Below are positions 9,901 through 17,640 of a DNA stretch of 64,000 nt, piece after piece. The translations under genes were made by a program, and so were the position numbers. How positions within the stretch are numbered: position 1 is the first letter of the stretch; every line of letters starts with the position of its first letter. This DNA comes from Chitinophaga agri (GTDB lineage: Bacteria > Bacteroidota > Bacteroidia > Chitinophagales > Chitinophagaceae). The stretch is taken from assembly GCF_010093065.1 (NCBI RefSeq), contig NZ_CP048113.1, positions 7,272,001-7,336,000 of the forward strand, read 5' to 3'. The notes under the pieces were generated by a model. It worked only from the letters and a program-made list of their open reading frames with translations. It did no database searches and had not been told where the DNA came from.

Positions 9901-12900
9901 CGGTAAGGTAGAATTCCAGTATGGAGCAGTCGCTGTGACAGACGACGTATTGAAATTCGCCCCTTACATGACAGTAGGCGCCGTGAGAAGTTTTGAGCTG
10001 ATGGCCGATACCGGTACAGCGATGCAGCGTTATAAATACGACGACAACAGGGGCTTCTATTACAATACGTCCACGCAAAAGGATTTTGTACAGTCAGCGA
10101 CTGAAAATGGCGTGGAAGGATTCATCTACCCATTGCATTGTGAGGGCAAGATGAGACTGTATAAGTTCACGCGTAATGAGATGCGGTTGTATAAAGGAGG
10201 AGAGCCCAAACTGAAATTTTTTGATTTTGCCCAGCAGTTCAGGCCATTTGCTGTCAATAAACTGATGGCGCCGGAATATTCTCCTATATATATCAGTCAG
10301 GCGACAGATGCAGCGGTAAGTGATAGGTGCCTGCATTGTCTGAACGATAATACGGTGAGAATGATGAAGGAGCATTGTGGAGGGCCGGAATATCTCTGGC
10401 TGGATAAGGTAGCTCAGATGAGACAGGTGTATCCGGAGTATTTTGCCCGCTTTACGCAGCTGGAAAAGATAACCGATCCTGAGCTTGTAGACAAGGATGC
10501 TGCTGTAGGTAACTGGGAACAGCCTGTGGAGTTAGAATATAAGCATAGCGGGAGAGGAGGCAGCTATTACAAACGACCGCCGGAATTCTATCCATGGGGT
10601 AAAATACTGAAAGATAGTGCGGCAGTTAAAGCAGCCTATACGGGTGATAGAGAACGTTTCTACAGGAAGTTCTATACGGCGTTTCTCGATTTCATTGAAA
10701 ATACGGCAACGGTAGCTGATAATAATTTCTGGGATACACTTACTAACCGTGCGAGTTCCTATGACGTGTTTTCCAGGGTAGAAAAAGAACCTGCTTTACA
10801 TCTTCAATCCGTCAATGTAGATAAAAGGGCGCTGGGTCTTGAGATCTTAACTGCTACCTTCAGCAATGATATCGTTGATTATACAAACGATGACCAGCTT
10901 TATCTGAAATTACTGACCAGTTTCAAAGGGGATCAGCGCGTAGCGTTACTGGAATACATTGAGAGCCACGCAGGGTTTAGTGCTACTTACAATTCATTTG
11001 TCAGGTTCTGGATGCCTGCCGCTATCAAAGTACCCGCCATGATGGCCTTCAGTAACATGATAACAGCTACGGGGCATTATGATGTGCTGATAGAAGAAAA
11101 GGCCGGTTTGATCGATACGCCAAAAGTGGCCAAGCTGGAATCTGATATGCTGCAGTTTAACAATGCAAGTGTGGAGTTCCCGGAAGGTAACAAGATCAGC
11201 ATCGATGGCAAGCTGTATAATTATAATGATATCGTATCAGTAGAGGTTTCAGGTAGTTTCACTATGAAGCTGCAGAATAAGGATCAGCGCTTTGCAAAAG
11301 GTACTATACTGAATATCCCGGCCATCCAGGTGGGACTGATGGCATCTGTCAACACAGGCGAAGTAGCGGAGAAGACAGCCTGGCTCGCATTTGATGTAGG
11401 TACTATGGTATTGGGTATCGGAGAAGCGAAAGTTTTATTAAGTGCCGGTAACTACATCAGGAAGTCTATTGTTGCGCTGGATATAATGGGTTCTACTGCT
11501 GGTATAGCACTACAGCTGCTGGATGATGATGTGCTTTCACCTAAGCTGAGGTCATCTCTGCAGATTGCCTGCTTCGTTTCGTCTTTGCCCAATATGGCAC
11601 TCGCGATACCAAAGATCGATAATGTGGTAAAAGACCTCGATCAGGTCATTAACACCAGGTATGGTAAGAGCGGTCTGACGGCCAAAGAGGCAAAAGAACT
11701 GGAAGCATTGCGACAGGTCAGGGAACAATTGTCCACAGCGGCTCATCTTTCCGACTTTACTGAAGATGCTTCTCAGATTGGAAGAAGGGCGGTGACAATA
11801 GCCGAGGATAAAGATGTGAAGGATGTATTATCCTGGTTGAATACGCATGGCGCTGATGGTAATATTTATATAGCCGTTCATGCTGCCGATGGCGATATGT
11901 TCAAAATAATGCACAATGGTGAAGAAAGAATATTAACCCATCGTTCACTGGCAAACTGGATTGAATCCAATCCGAAGCTTTTCCCGGCAGACCAGCAGCT
12001 CGTATTACTGTCATGCGTGGATATAGAGACGGCACAAAATCTGAGCCGTAAACTGAAACGTTCTGTAGTAGCTAACGATGGAGCGGTAAGGGTATATGAG
12101 AATGGTGTGATCGAGGCGGAAAACAGTTTTAGATACATAGACGCCGGTGGTAATATAGATAAGACCACTGTAGTGCCGGTGGGTAAGCAGGCAGCTGTTA
12201 AACCAGGCGATCGCGTCGTCGAGTTGGGCACCAGGTCGGCCAGGGCAGTGGCAACCGCTCAACTGGTCACAGCCTTCAAAAACAAATTTGGTATAGGAAG
12301 TGAACTGGCATTGAAGCTGACCAAGAATCCTGACTTTGTGGATGCATATAATAAGAATGCAAGATTGCTGGATGTGATTGCCAATGAATTGCCCGACATC
12401 GCCATGCCAGTGAAGAATATGAAGACATTCTCTACCTCTAGGGAGGCCCTCCTGGCAGCATGTGCAGAAGATCCCAAACTATTTGAGATCATGAATACGA
12501 CCGTCAATAAATGTATTACCCTGATGGGTTCCTCACCTGATTTAGCGGCATATAAGGCGTATGCAGAGCTTAGACAACAGATGACGGAGTACATGCATGG
12601 TACGTGGGATATTGAAAAGGGCTTTTTCTCAAATGCAGTTCTTAATACAGCTGTATTCCGGAATGCGGGACTCGATGCGAGAGGATGGGCGAAGGTAGAT
12701 GCGGGCAGGGCTTTCTGTAAAAGTATCAACGCTGATCAGAATGTATTGGTGGTAAGCCGTCAGATGACAGATGGTACGGAGATCACGGAAATAGCGCATA
12801 GTGGTCTGATAAATCCTGGCAGATACAGTGAGCCTGGTACGATCAAACGGGTTGAAAAGAAGTCTTCGAATTACAATCAGTTCATAGTAGGCAAAAACCG

Positions 12901-13111
12901 CGTGCAGGACTCTGAGTCTAAGTTCTTCGAATACCTGCGGGAGCTGCTCACAACAGCAGACAAGGATAAAAAAATAAATAAAGCAGATATTAAACGGTTA
13001 GTTTTGTACACGGAGCGGCCAGTCTGCCCTTCCTGCATGTATGTGATTGCTCAGTTTGAAAAGGAATTTGATATAAAAATTATTGTTTACGAAGGAAAAT
13101 ATCAGCGATAA
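6995..13111 (+). CDS. Large secreted polymorphic toxin: beta-domain/FN3 carrier, zincin, cysteine-protease-like and C-terminal deaminase domains
   Basis: The 2038-residue product begins with a signal peptide ending HADAQ (an alternative ATG lies at 7016). Residues ~30-170 resemble the Bacteroidota TANFOR-type beta domain (PPYSVYLPDY start); two fibronectin III-like modules follow to ~400. A zincin-like domain carries H872-E-x-x-H876 and a later NLMDYNGG turn at about 898. Near 1600-1720, a His (H1629 in IAVHA) and a Cys (C1674 in LLSC) have the spacing of a caspase/C80-like dyad. The last ~70 residues carry D1972-S-E1974 and C2011-P-S-C2014 in TERPVCPSCMYV, the zinc and catalytic signature of toxin deaminases of the BURPS668_1122 kind. 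No C-terminal T9SS domain follows. It overlaps both neighbours by one base; the downstream gene is a SUKH immunity protein. Confidence 0.8.
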   Translation: MTYPTLKMSRIYRYLFCLLLMIAGSYHADAQQYPVTASTQIIPPYSVYLPDYAVPGSDKLRVILVQNDLTLPSYDIRLQMTVEQNGSVIMRSSPAFVPKPLTLSPGIPTIIGGIDLVDYLNPANIEFSGGFSREIYEKNRSLPEGAYRISFTAYDYRRPQVQVSNIGANVFFFRKSDPPLLNLPICNSRVEKLDPQFLTFNWSSRNSPNPLPGSGTEYIFSLYEVRPAGSNPDYIVRSAKPIYTLITETNTIVYGPGEPQLRDSMQYVWTVQARDKSGRDMFSNNGLSLSCTFNYLGNNPFTQRNVPKPELTGRTTGQRSLRFGWPLADDAYEVEAYRLQYRAAKTGNTEFDWQTAEMARDTAYSANGLEPGRAYEGRIQWKIAGVYGPYSDVVALKTDSVRPFVCGDPALSVLPANKEPLVSANVGSILRVGNYDVILTEVQGSNGKFTGKGRVITLGFGIGLQMEFKDITVNTDMAVTAGEMRAVTEGIDKFVQDKLDQQHGGNDVGKVVTGDIIPDITTRLKIFSPANIKVNTEDGTITLKDSETGKEEVINYKDKHKTLPLILEDAAGNLYNIDKNGKVTSAGKRDSSFTPAVLEALKKLDLSKGTVTFGATAGNVYGFDTWKDVYTGRSALESKYESLAEGKYRVSAKAIIPGVQEEITATLKSTGEITASKLKFVTGKGIVLASKDLGNGSFSVKVTGGPGGDAQEVYAAYPGEKGYSSLGKLLVVSYTPKQKTVVLVPIGSGTPVYDEAIRNKLQEVYGKIGMTYTVRTDDTFRNNKDWDTNKDGVLQDKGSGFLSNNFTGEEKALKKAYRKAAKISDDEVYLFVVNEVALTDGDLLGKMPRKSQFGFIFTASASQEAVVRTVLHEVGHGDYTLEHTFSESIGLEKRTTDNLMDYNGGYSLMKYQWDILHDPGSVWGIFEDDGDSENFFGEKISEAFLNRDGVTVSFLTPAGTVAAVPWKQLGKVEFQYGAVAVTDDVLKFAPYMTVGAVRSFELMADTGTAMQRYKYDDNRGFYYNTSTQKDFVQSATENGVEGFIYPLHCEGKMRLYKFTRNEMRLYKGGEPKLKFFDFAQQFRPFAVNKLMAPEYSPIYISQATDAAVSDRCLHCLNDNTVRMMKEHCGGPEYLWLDKVAQMRQVYPEYFARFTQLEKITDPELVDKDAAVGNWEQPVELEYKHSGRGGSYYKRPPEFYPWGKILKDSAAVKAAYTGDRERFYRKFYTAFLDFIENTATVADNNFWDTLTNRASSYDVFSRVEKEPALHLQSVNVDKRALGLEILTATFSNDIVDYTNDDQLYLKLLTSFKGDQRVALLEYIESHAGFSATYNSFVRFWMPAAIKVPAMMAFSNMITATGHYDVLIEEKAGLIDTPKVAKLESDMLQFNNASVEFPEGNKISIDGKLYNYNDIVSVEVSGSFTMKLQNKDQRFAKGTILNIPAIQVGLMASVNTGEVAEKTAWLAFDVGTMVLGIGEAKVLLSAGNYIRKSIVALDIMGSTAGIALQLLDDDVLSPKLRSSLQIACFVSSLPNMALAIPKIDNVVKDLDQVINTRYGKSGLTAKEAKELEALRQVREQLSTAAHLSDFTEDASQIGRRAVTIAEDKDVKDVLSWLNTHGADGNIYIAVHAADGDMFKIMHNGEERILTHRSLANWIESNPKLFPADQQLVLLSCVDIETAQNLSRKLKRSVVANDGAVRVYENGVIEAENSFRYIDAGGNIDKTTVVPVGKQAAVKPGDRVVELGTRSARAVATAQLVTAFKNKFGIGSELALKLTKNPDFVDAYNKNARLLDVIANELPDIAMPVKNMKTFSTSREALLAACAEDPKLFEIMNTTVNKCITLMGSSPDLAAYKAYAELRQQMTEYMHGTWDIEKGFFSNAVLNTAVFRNAGLDARGWAKVDAGRAFCKSINADQNVLVVSRQMTDGTEITEIAHSGLINPGRYSEPGTIKRVEKKSSNYNQFIVGKNRVQDSESKFFEYLRELLTTADKDKKINKADIKRLVLYTERPVCPSCMYVIAQFEKEFDIKIIVYEGKYQR

Positions 13112-13593
13112 TGGAACAGTCGGCATTTTTATACCTTAATTATTTACTTGGATATGCGCAGGACAGCATGCACCAACAGACCTGTACAGAGGAGGAAGTA
13201 GATGAGATCGAACGTTCATTGCATCTGAAGTTCCCCCGGGCATACCGGGAGCTTTATCTGCTGTTGGGAAAGCGTCGTGCGTTCAATATTACAGAACATA
13301 CATTCAACTATCCTGATTATCAGAAAATGAGAGACGCTGCCATCAAGATGATAGGGGAGGAAGATATCGGCGTAAACTTTGATGACAGCATATTTGTGTT
13401 TAGTTGTGACCTGGAGACGACCACCATTTGTTATTTCAGACTGGATGAAGGAGATGACCCACCTGTGTACCAATATAGTTTTGATACCGATGAACCAGAG
13501 AGGATGGCTGACCACTTCTCTGCGTATATCAAAATGATGCCCTGGTATGAGGGGTATTTGTGGATGAAAGAACAGGAGTCGAAAAACAGTTAG
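13111..13593 (+). CDS. SMI1/KNR4 (SUKH) family immunity protein
   Basis: This 160-residue protein has the SUKH pattern: an N-terminal helix with EEVDEIERSLHLKFP followed by AYRELYLLLGKR, then acidic beta strands. It has no signal peptide, so it should act in the cytoplasm. SUKH proteins are known immunity partners of nuclease and deaminase toxins. Its ATG overlaps the TAA stop of the toxin gene by one base (TAATG), which implies translational coupling and fits a dedicated antidote to the C-terminal deaminase. A palindromic terminator follows 75 bp downstream. Confidence 0.85.
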   Translation: MEQSAFLYLNYLLGYAQDSMHQQTCTEEEVDEIERSLHLKFPRAYRELYLLLGKRRAFNITEHTFNYPDYQKMRDAAIKMIGEEDIGVNFDDSIFVFSCDLETTTICYFRLDEGDDPPVYQYSFDTDEPERMADHFSAYIKMMPWYEGYLWMKEQESKNS

Positions 13594-13668
13594 TAAGGTC
13601 CCTTATGAAAAGCGGGCGGCCACTTCAGAGCGGGCGCCAGCTGACGTACATCCTCGTAATAAATTTAC

Positions 13669-13712
13669 AATATGAAAATAGGCGCCTCCTGTGAAGCGCC
13701 TATTTTCATATT
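13669..13712. terminator. Bidirectional terminator between the immunity gene and msrA
   Basis: A perfect 17-bp inverted repeat (13669-13685 with 13696-13712) has a 10-nt loop, a G/C-rich inner half (GGCGC) and A/T-rich outer arms. Those arms supply a U-run in both directions, which suits these convergent genes. Confidence 0.85.
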
Positions 13713-13770
13713 ATTCCGATAACCTTACTGATAATCAATACCCGCTGGTCTCCGCTGCAATTCCCCCTTC

Positions 13771-14418
13771 CTAATTCTTTAGCTTGTCTTTAAATGCTTT
13801 CTTGAATTTCTCCAGTTTCGGCTTGATCACAAAGTGGCAATACGGCTGTGAGCCATTTTGACTATAATAGTCCTGGTGGTAGTCTTCCGCCTTATAAAAA
13901 TCTGTCATTGGAGCAATTTCCGTCACTACGGGTTTGTCATAAGCGCCGGATTCCTGCAGCTTTTTTTTATAGTGTTCCGCTAACTGGTGTTGATTTTCAT
14001 TGTGATAGAAGATCACAGACCGGTATTGGGTACCGACATCGTTCCCCTGGCGGTTCAGTTGTGTGGGGTCATGGCTTTGCCAGAATGCCTGTAACAGTTC
14101 TTCGTAAGAGATCTTCTCCGGGTCATAGGTCACCTGGATCACTTCTGCGTGACCGGTAGTGCCTGTACCTACCTCATCATAGGTGGGATCGGCGACAGTA
14201 CCACCTGCGTAACCTGATTCTACCTTTGTTACACCATCCAGGTACTGAAACTGCGCCTCGGTACACCAGAAACATCCGCCACCGAAAGTGGCTTTCTCCG
14301 TTTTTACATTGTTGCTGACTTCCATATCTTCTGGTACTTTATCGTCTGATTTTCCGTTCTGTTTGCAGGCGCCAAGAGTAAGTGCCATTAAACAGACTAA
14401 GAATAAGTATCTTCGCAT
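13771..14418 (-). CDS. msrA: Peptide-methionine (S)-S-oxide reductase, lipoprotein form
   Basis: The 215-residue protein carries the MsrA active site GGGCFWC, with catalytic C49 and C52, followed by the conserved SGYAGG, TGHAE, and DPTQLNRQGNDVGTQYRS segments. MsrA reduces methionine-S-sulfoxide in oxidised proteins. The N-terminus is a lipoprotein signal with lipobox LGAC (C18), so this copy should be anchored in the envelope and repair periplasmic or outer-membrane proteins rather than cytoplasmic ones. It is monocistronic and convergent with the toxin operon. No fused MsrB domain is present. Confidence 0.93.
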   Translation of the reverse strand: MRRYLFLVCLMALTLGACKQNGKSDDKVPEDMEVSNNVKTEKATFGGGCFWCTEAQFQYLDGVTKVESGYAGGTVADPTYDEVGTGTTGHAEVIQVTYDPEKISYEELLQAFWQSHDPTQLNRQGNDVGTQYRSVIFYHNENQHQLAEHYKKKLQESGAYDKPVVTEIAPMTDFYKAEDYHQDYYSQNGSQPYCHFVIKPKLEKFKKAFKDKLKN

Positions 14419-14621
14419 GATTTAAATTGTTGAAAGTGGCATTTGCGGTCCAGGGAGCAGATACCCTCAGCAGGTTAAATTACGACAAGATTGATGTATT
14501 AGATCAACAAGTTAAGTAACTTTAACATTCTTTTGCCGCACCGTGGGCACGACGGAACGGCATAAGCCAATTTTAACCGTCTGTAAACAAAGGGTTTACA
14601 GGCTTTGTATGGATAAGTAAG

Positions 14622-16739
14622 ATGAAATATTTTCCCGATTCAGCACTCGTACAGCTGGAGTTCGACAAGGTACAGGCTTTACTAAAAGAGCATTGTAAAA
14701 CGGAGTTGGGTAAACAAATGGCAGATGATCTGCGTTTGCACACCCATATTGATTATGTAAAAACGGCGCTGCAACAGGCCCATGAATACAAGCAGCTGAC
14801 TTTGCTGCAGGAACACTTTCCCAACGACTACGTACTGAACCTGAAAAATGAGCTGCGCATGCTGGGCATCCAGGGGGCTGTACTGGCCGAGGATCAGATC
14901 ATGCAGCTGCGCAAGCTGGCAGAAAGTATGCACAGTATCGTGCGCTTTTTTGACCATGACAGACGCGTTACGTATTCCGGGCTATTCAGCGTTATTTCTC
15001 ATACCCATTATGAGAAAAAGATCACCGCGCTCATTGATGAAATACTTGATGAGCATGGGGAAGTGCGCGATAACGCCACCCCCGAGCTGGCGAAGATCCG
15101 TATGAACCTCTTCCGCAAAAGAACAGAATTACGCCGTGCTTTTGACCGTGTACTTAGTAAGCTCAGCAAACTGGGTTACCTGGCAGACACGGAAGAAGCC
15201 TTCCTGAACGGCAGGAGGGTAGTGGCTATCTATGCGGAGAATAAACGTATGGTGAAAGGTATACAGCATGGTGAATCTGACACCCGCCGTACTACCTACA
15301 TAGAGCCGGAAGAGACGATAGAGCTCAATAATGACGTGGGAGCCCTGGAACGGGAGGAGAACAAGGAAGTGTACAAAATACTGCGTACGCTCACGCATAG
15401 TCTCAGTCAGCATGCACATCTGCTGAACAACTACCATGAGATCCTGGGTTTCTATGACTTTATCAGGGCAAAAGCCAAGCTGGCGCTCGACATGGATGGA
15501 AACTATCCTATGCTCACGCCGCATGCGGAAGCTAACCTGGTGAATGCCTATCATCCACTCCTGTTGCTTTATAACCGCCGTAATCAGAAGCCGACCATTC
15601 CGGTTAATCTAAACCTTAATAAAGACAACCACATCCTGGTGATCAGTGGCCCCAATGCCGGTGGTAAGACAGTCACCATGAAAACGGTTGGGCTGATCCA
15701 GCTGATGCTGCAGGCAGGCCTGCTGGTGCCGGTGCATCCGAGTTCCCAGATGGGCATTTTCCGGCAGCTGATGATCCACATAGGGGATACCCAGTCCCTC
15801 GAGTTTGAGCTGAGTACCTATAGCTCTCACCTGAAGAATATGAAGTACTTCATGGAGAATGCCAACGGTAAGACGATGTTCTTTATTGACGAACTGGGAA
15901 GTGGTTCTGACCCGAATCTGGGTGGTGCTTTTGCCGAAGTGATCATGGAGGAAATGGCGAAGAAACATGCCTTCGGTATTGTAACGACGCATTACCTCAA
16001 TCTGAAAGTGATGGCCAATAAAGTACGGGGTATCATCAATGGCGCGATGGGCTTTGATGAGGAGAACCTTGCGCCGATGTATAAACTGATCGTAGGTAAA
16101 CCAGGTAGTTCCTATACGTTCTCGATCGCCCAGCGTATCGGCTTACAGCCGGCACTGATCGCCCGCGCCAAAAACCTGGTAGATGAGGGACATTTCCAGC
16201 TGGATAAACTGCTGAATAAGGCCGAACAGGACCTTCAGAAGATAGAAGCCAAGGAAAAGGAACTCCAGAAGCTATTGAAGGAAAATGAACGGCTGAAACG
16301 CGAATATGAGATCCTTTCTGATAAGGAAAGGAAAAGCCAGCAGTTCACCACCCTCAAACTACAGAACCAGATCAAGGAAGATGACCTGCAGTACCTGAAG
16401 GACATGGAGCGCAAAATGAAGCAGATCGTATTTGAGTGGAAACGCTCAGAAGATAAGCAGAAGGTGCTCAAGCAGGCAGAAGCCCTGCTGTTCCATAAAC
16501 GCCAGAAGCAGGTGAACGAACGCTTCGAAAAGAAGATCCAGGATAAATACCAGGAAGTGATAGGTTCTGACCTTAAACTGGGCGACCAGGTGAAGATCAG
16601 AAGTAACGGTCAGGTAGGAAAACTGATGGAGATACGTGATAAACGCGGTATTGTGAAACTCGGTAATATTCCTATGAACGTGGCCATGTCTGACCTGGTA
16701 CTGGTGAAGGAAAGGCCGAAGGAAGAAGTGAAGAATTAA
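14622..16739 (+). CDS. MutS2-family ATPase lacking the Smr nuclease domain
   Basis: The 705-residue protein has the MutS-type core: helical clamp region (~60-320), Walker A SGPNAGGKT near residue 343, the FFIDELGSGSDPNLGG Walker B/signature segment near 425, and TTHY. A long charged coiled coil (~525-640) follows. The end is a KOW-like beta region (GDQVKIRSNGQVGKL). Typical MutS2 proteins are ~780 residues and end in an Smr endonuclease domain; here the protein stops about 80 residues short and no Smr motif is visible. Known MutS2 roles are suppression of recombination and rescue of collided ribosomes. A terminator follows. Confidence 0.88.
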   Translation: MKYFPDSALVQLEFDKVQALLKEHCKTELGKQMADDLRLHTHIDYVKTALQQAHEYKQLTLLQEHFPNDYVLNLKNELRMLGIQGAVLAEDQIMQLRKLAESMHSIVRFFDHDRRVTYSGLFSVISHTHYEKKITALIDEILDEHGEVRDNATPELAKIRMNLFRKRTELRRAFDRVLSKLSKLGYLADTEEAFLNGRRVVAIYAENKRMVKGIQHGESDTRRTTYIEPEETIELNNDVGALEREENKEVYKILRTLTHSLSQHAHLLNNYHEILGFYDFIRAKAKLALDMDGNYPMLTPHAEANLVNAYHPLLLLYNRRNQKPTIPVNLNLNKDNHILVISGPNAGGKTVTMKTVGLIQLMLQAGLLVPVHPSSQMGIFRQLMIHIGDTQSLEFELSTYSSHLKNMKYFMENANGKTMFFIDELGSGSDPNLGGAFAEVIMEEMAKKHAFGIVTTHYLNLKVMANKVRGIINGAMGFDEENLAPMYKLIVGKPGSSYTFSIAQRIGLQPALIARAKNLVDEGHFQLDKLLNKAEQDLQKIEAKEKELQKLLKENERLKREYEILSDKERKSQQFTTLKLQNQIKEDDLQYLKDMERKMKQIVFEWKRSEDKQKVLKQAEALLFHKRQKQVNERFEKKIQDKYQEVIGSDLKLGDQVKIRSNGQVGKLMEIRDKRGIVKLGNIPMNVAMSDLVLVKERPKEEVKN

Positions 16740-16788
16740 TCAGGAATCAGGAATTCATGCTGCTAAAAGTTTTCCTGGTTATACGAAG

Positions 16789-16824
16789 GGCGCTCCTGGC
16801 TATTGGTCGGGAGCGTCTTTTATT
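16789..16824 (+). terminator. Rho-independent terminator after mutS2-like gene
   Basis: A short stem (CGCTCC at 16791-16796 pairing with GGAGCG at 16810-16815) is followed by TCTTTTATTT. Confidence 0.65.
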
Positions 16825-16873
16825 TAGGCATAACGCTATAAATATTGGAAATTCCTCATTCCCCCAGTCCCGG

Positions 16874-16901
16874 TTATTTATTTAGCCGGCTAAATAAATA
16901 A
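16874..16901. promoter_or_regulatory. 28-bp perfect palindromic operator upstream of the MarR gene
   Basis: The site is a perfect palindrome with core TATTTAGCCGGCTAAATA. It ends 21 bp before the MarR ATG and lies just upstream of a TATCTTCG element that resembles a -7 box. A dimeric MarR protein bound here would block the promoter, so autorepression is the simplest reading. The same palindrome recurs 3' of the gene. Confidence 0.75.
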
Positions 16902-16910
16902 AACTTTTCT

Positions 16911-16918
16911 TATCTTCG
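16911..16918 (+). promoter_or_regulatory. Possible -7 promoter element of the MarR gene
   Basis: TATCTTCG is one base off the Bacteroidota TAnnTTTG consensus. It lies only 4 bp before the ATG, which would give an almost leaderless transcript. Confidence 0.4.
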
Positions 16919-16922
16919 TTCC

Positions 16923-17363
16923 ATGAACAGACCGTTAATGTGTAGTACCATCAGTCATCTGCTTCAGCAGATCAGTAAGGTACACAGGAACAAGGGTAAC
17001 CAGCTGCTGGCTGCCTATAACCTCCACGCCGGTCAGGAACAATTCCTGGCGACGGTGTTGTGTGGCGGTGCCATGACGATGAACGAGCTGACGGAAAATC
17101 TGGAAGTTACACCCGCCACAGTGACAAGAATGGCCGAAAGGCTTGAAAAGAACGGCTTTCTGAACAAGGAGAAATGCTGTAACGACCAGCGGGTGGTCAG
17201 GGTAAGCCTGACGGAAAAGGGAACAGAAGCAGCTACACAGATCATAGATACTACCTGGAATAAGCTGGAACAACAGATGGTCAGGAACATGAGCATGGAG
17301 GAAAAGATCCTGCTCAGAAGATTATTAATGCAGGTATTGGAGAATATCGAAGAGGAAGAATAG
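16923..17363 (+). CDS. MarR-family transcriptional regulator
   Basis: The 146-residue protein has the MarR winged-helix layout: an N-terminal dimerisation helix, an HTH (MTMNELTENLEVTPATVTRMAERLEKNGFL, residues ~58-87), and a wing with CCNDQRVVRVSLTEKG, where the Asp-x-Arg of the wing is conserved. Such regulators usually repress and are released by small phenolic ligands or oxidation; two adjacent cysteines (CC) in the wing could be a redox sensor, which is an inference. Perfect palindromes flank the gene on both sides, suggesting autoregulation and control of the following AraC/efflux region. Confidence 0.9.
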   Translation: MNRPLMCSTISHLLQQISKVHRNKGNQLLAAYNLHAGQEQFLATVLCGGAMTMNELTENLEVTPATVTRMAERLEKNGFLNKEKCCNDQRVVRVSLTEKGTEAATQIIDTTWNKLEQQMVRNMSMEEKILLRRLLMQVLENIEEEE

Positions 17364-17386
17364 GGTCGTTTTTCCTTTTTCTAAAA

Positions 17387-17412
17387 TATTTATTTAGCCG
17401 GCTAAATAAATA
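17387..17412. promoter_or_regulatory. Second copy of the MarR palindrome, downstream of the gene
   Basis: A perfect 26-bp palindrome shares its whole sequence with the inner 26 bp of the upstream operator at 16874. It lies 24 bp after the MarR stop and about 93 bp before the promoter-like element of the AraC gene. It may be an operator for the downstream genes, or one of a pair used for looping. Confidence 0.7.
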
Positions 17413-17504
17413 CAGTGTTACAAGTAGAGCGTATTGTCGGGGATTAAATTATCAAGCTATAAATTAAAATCAGAAGAATAATTACGAAATGTGGGTGGAT
17501 TGTA

Positions 17505-17512
17505 TACTTTTG
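17505..17512 (+). promoter_or_regulatory. TAnnTTTG -7 element upstream of the AraC gene
   Basis: TACTTTTG matches the Bacteroidota sigma-A -7 consensus exactly. It would give a leader of about 130 nt before the ATG at 17641. Confidence 0.5.
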
Positions 17513-17640
17513 TACCACCATAACGAACATTATACGTTAATACTACTTGTTACCGCCTGCTTCTGTCCGGATCAATCCAAAAGATCTGCCTGATCCCCTT
17601 ATTTGCTGTAGTGACCATTATTAATACCAAATCAAGTATT

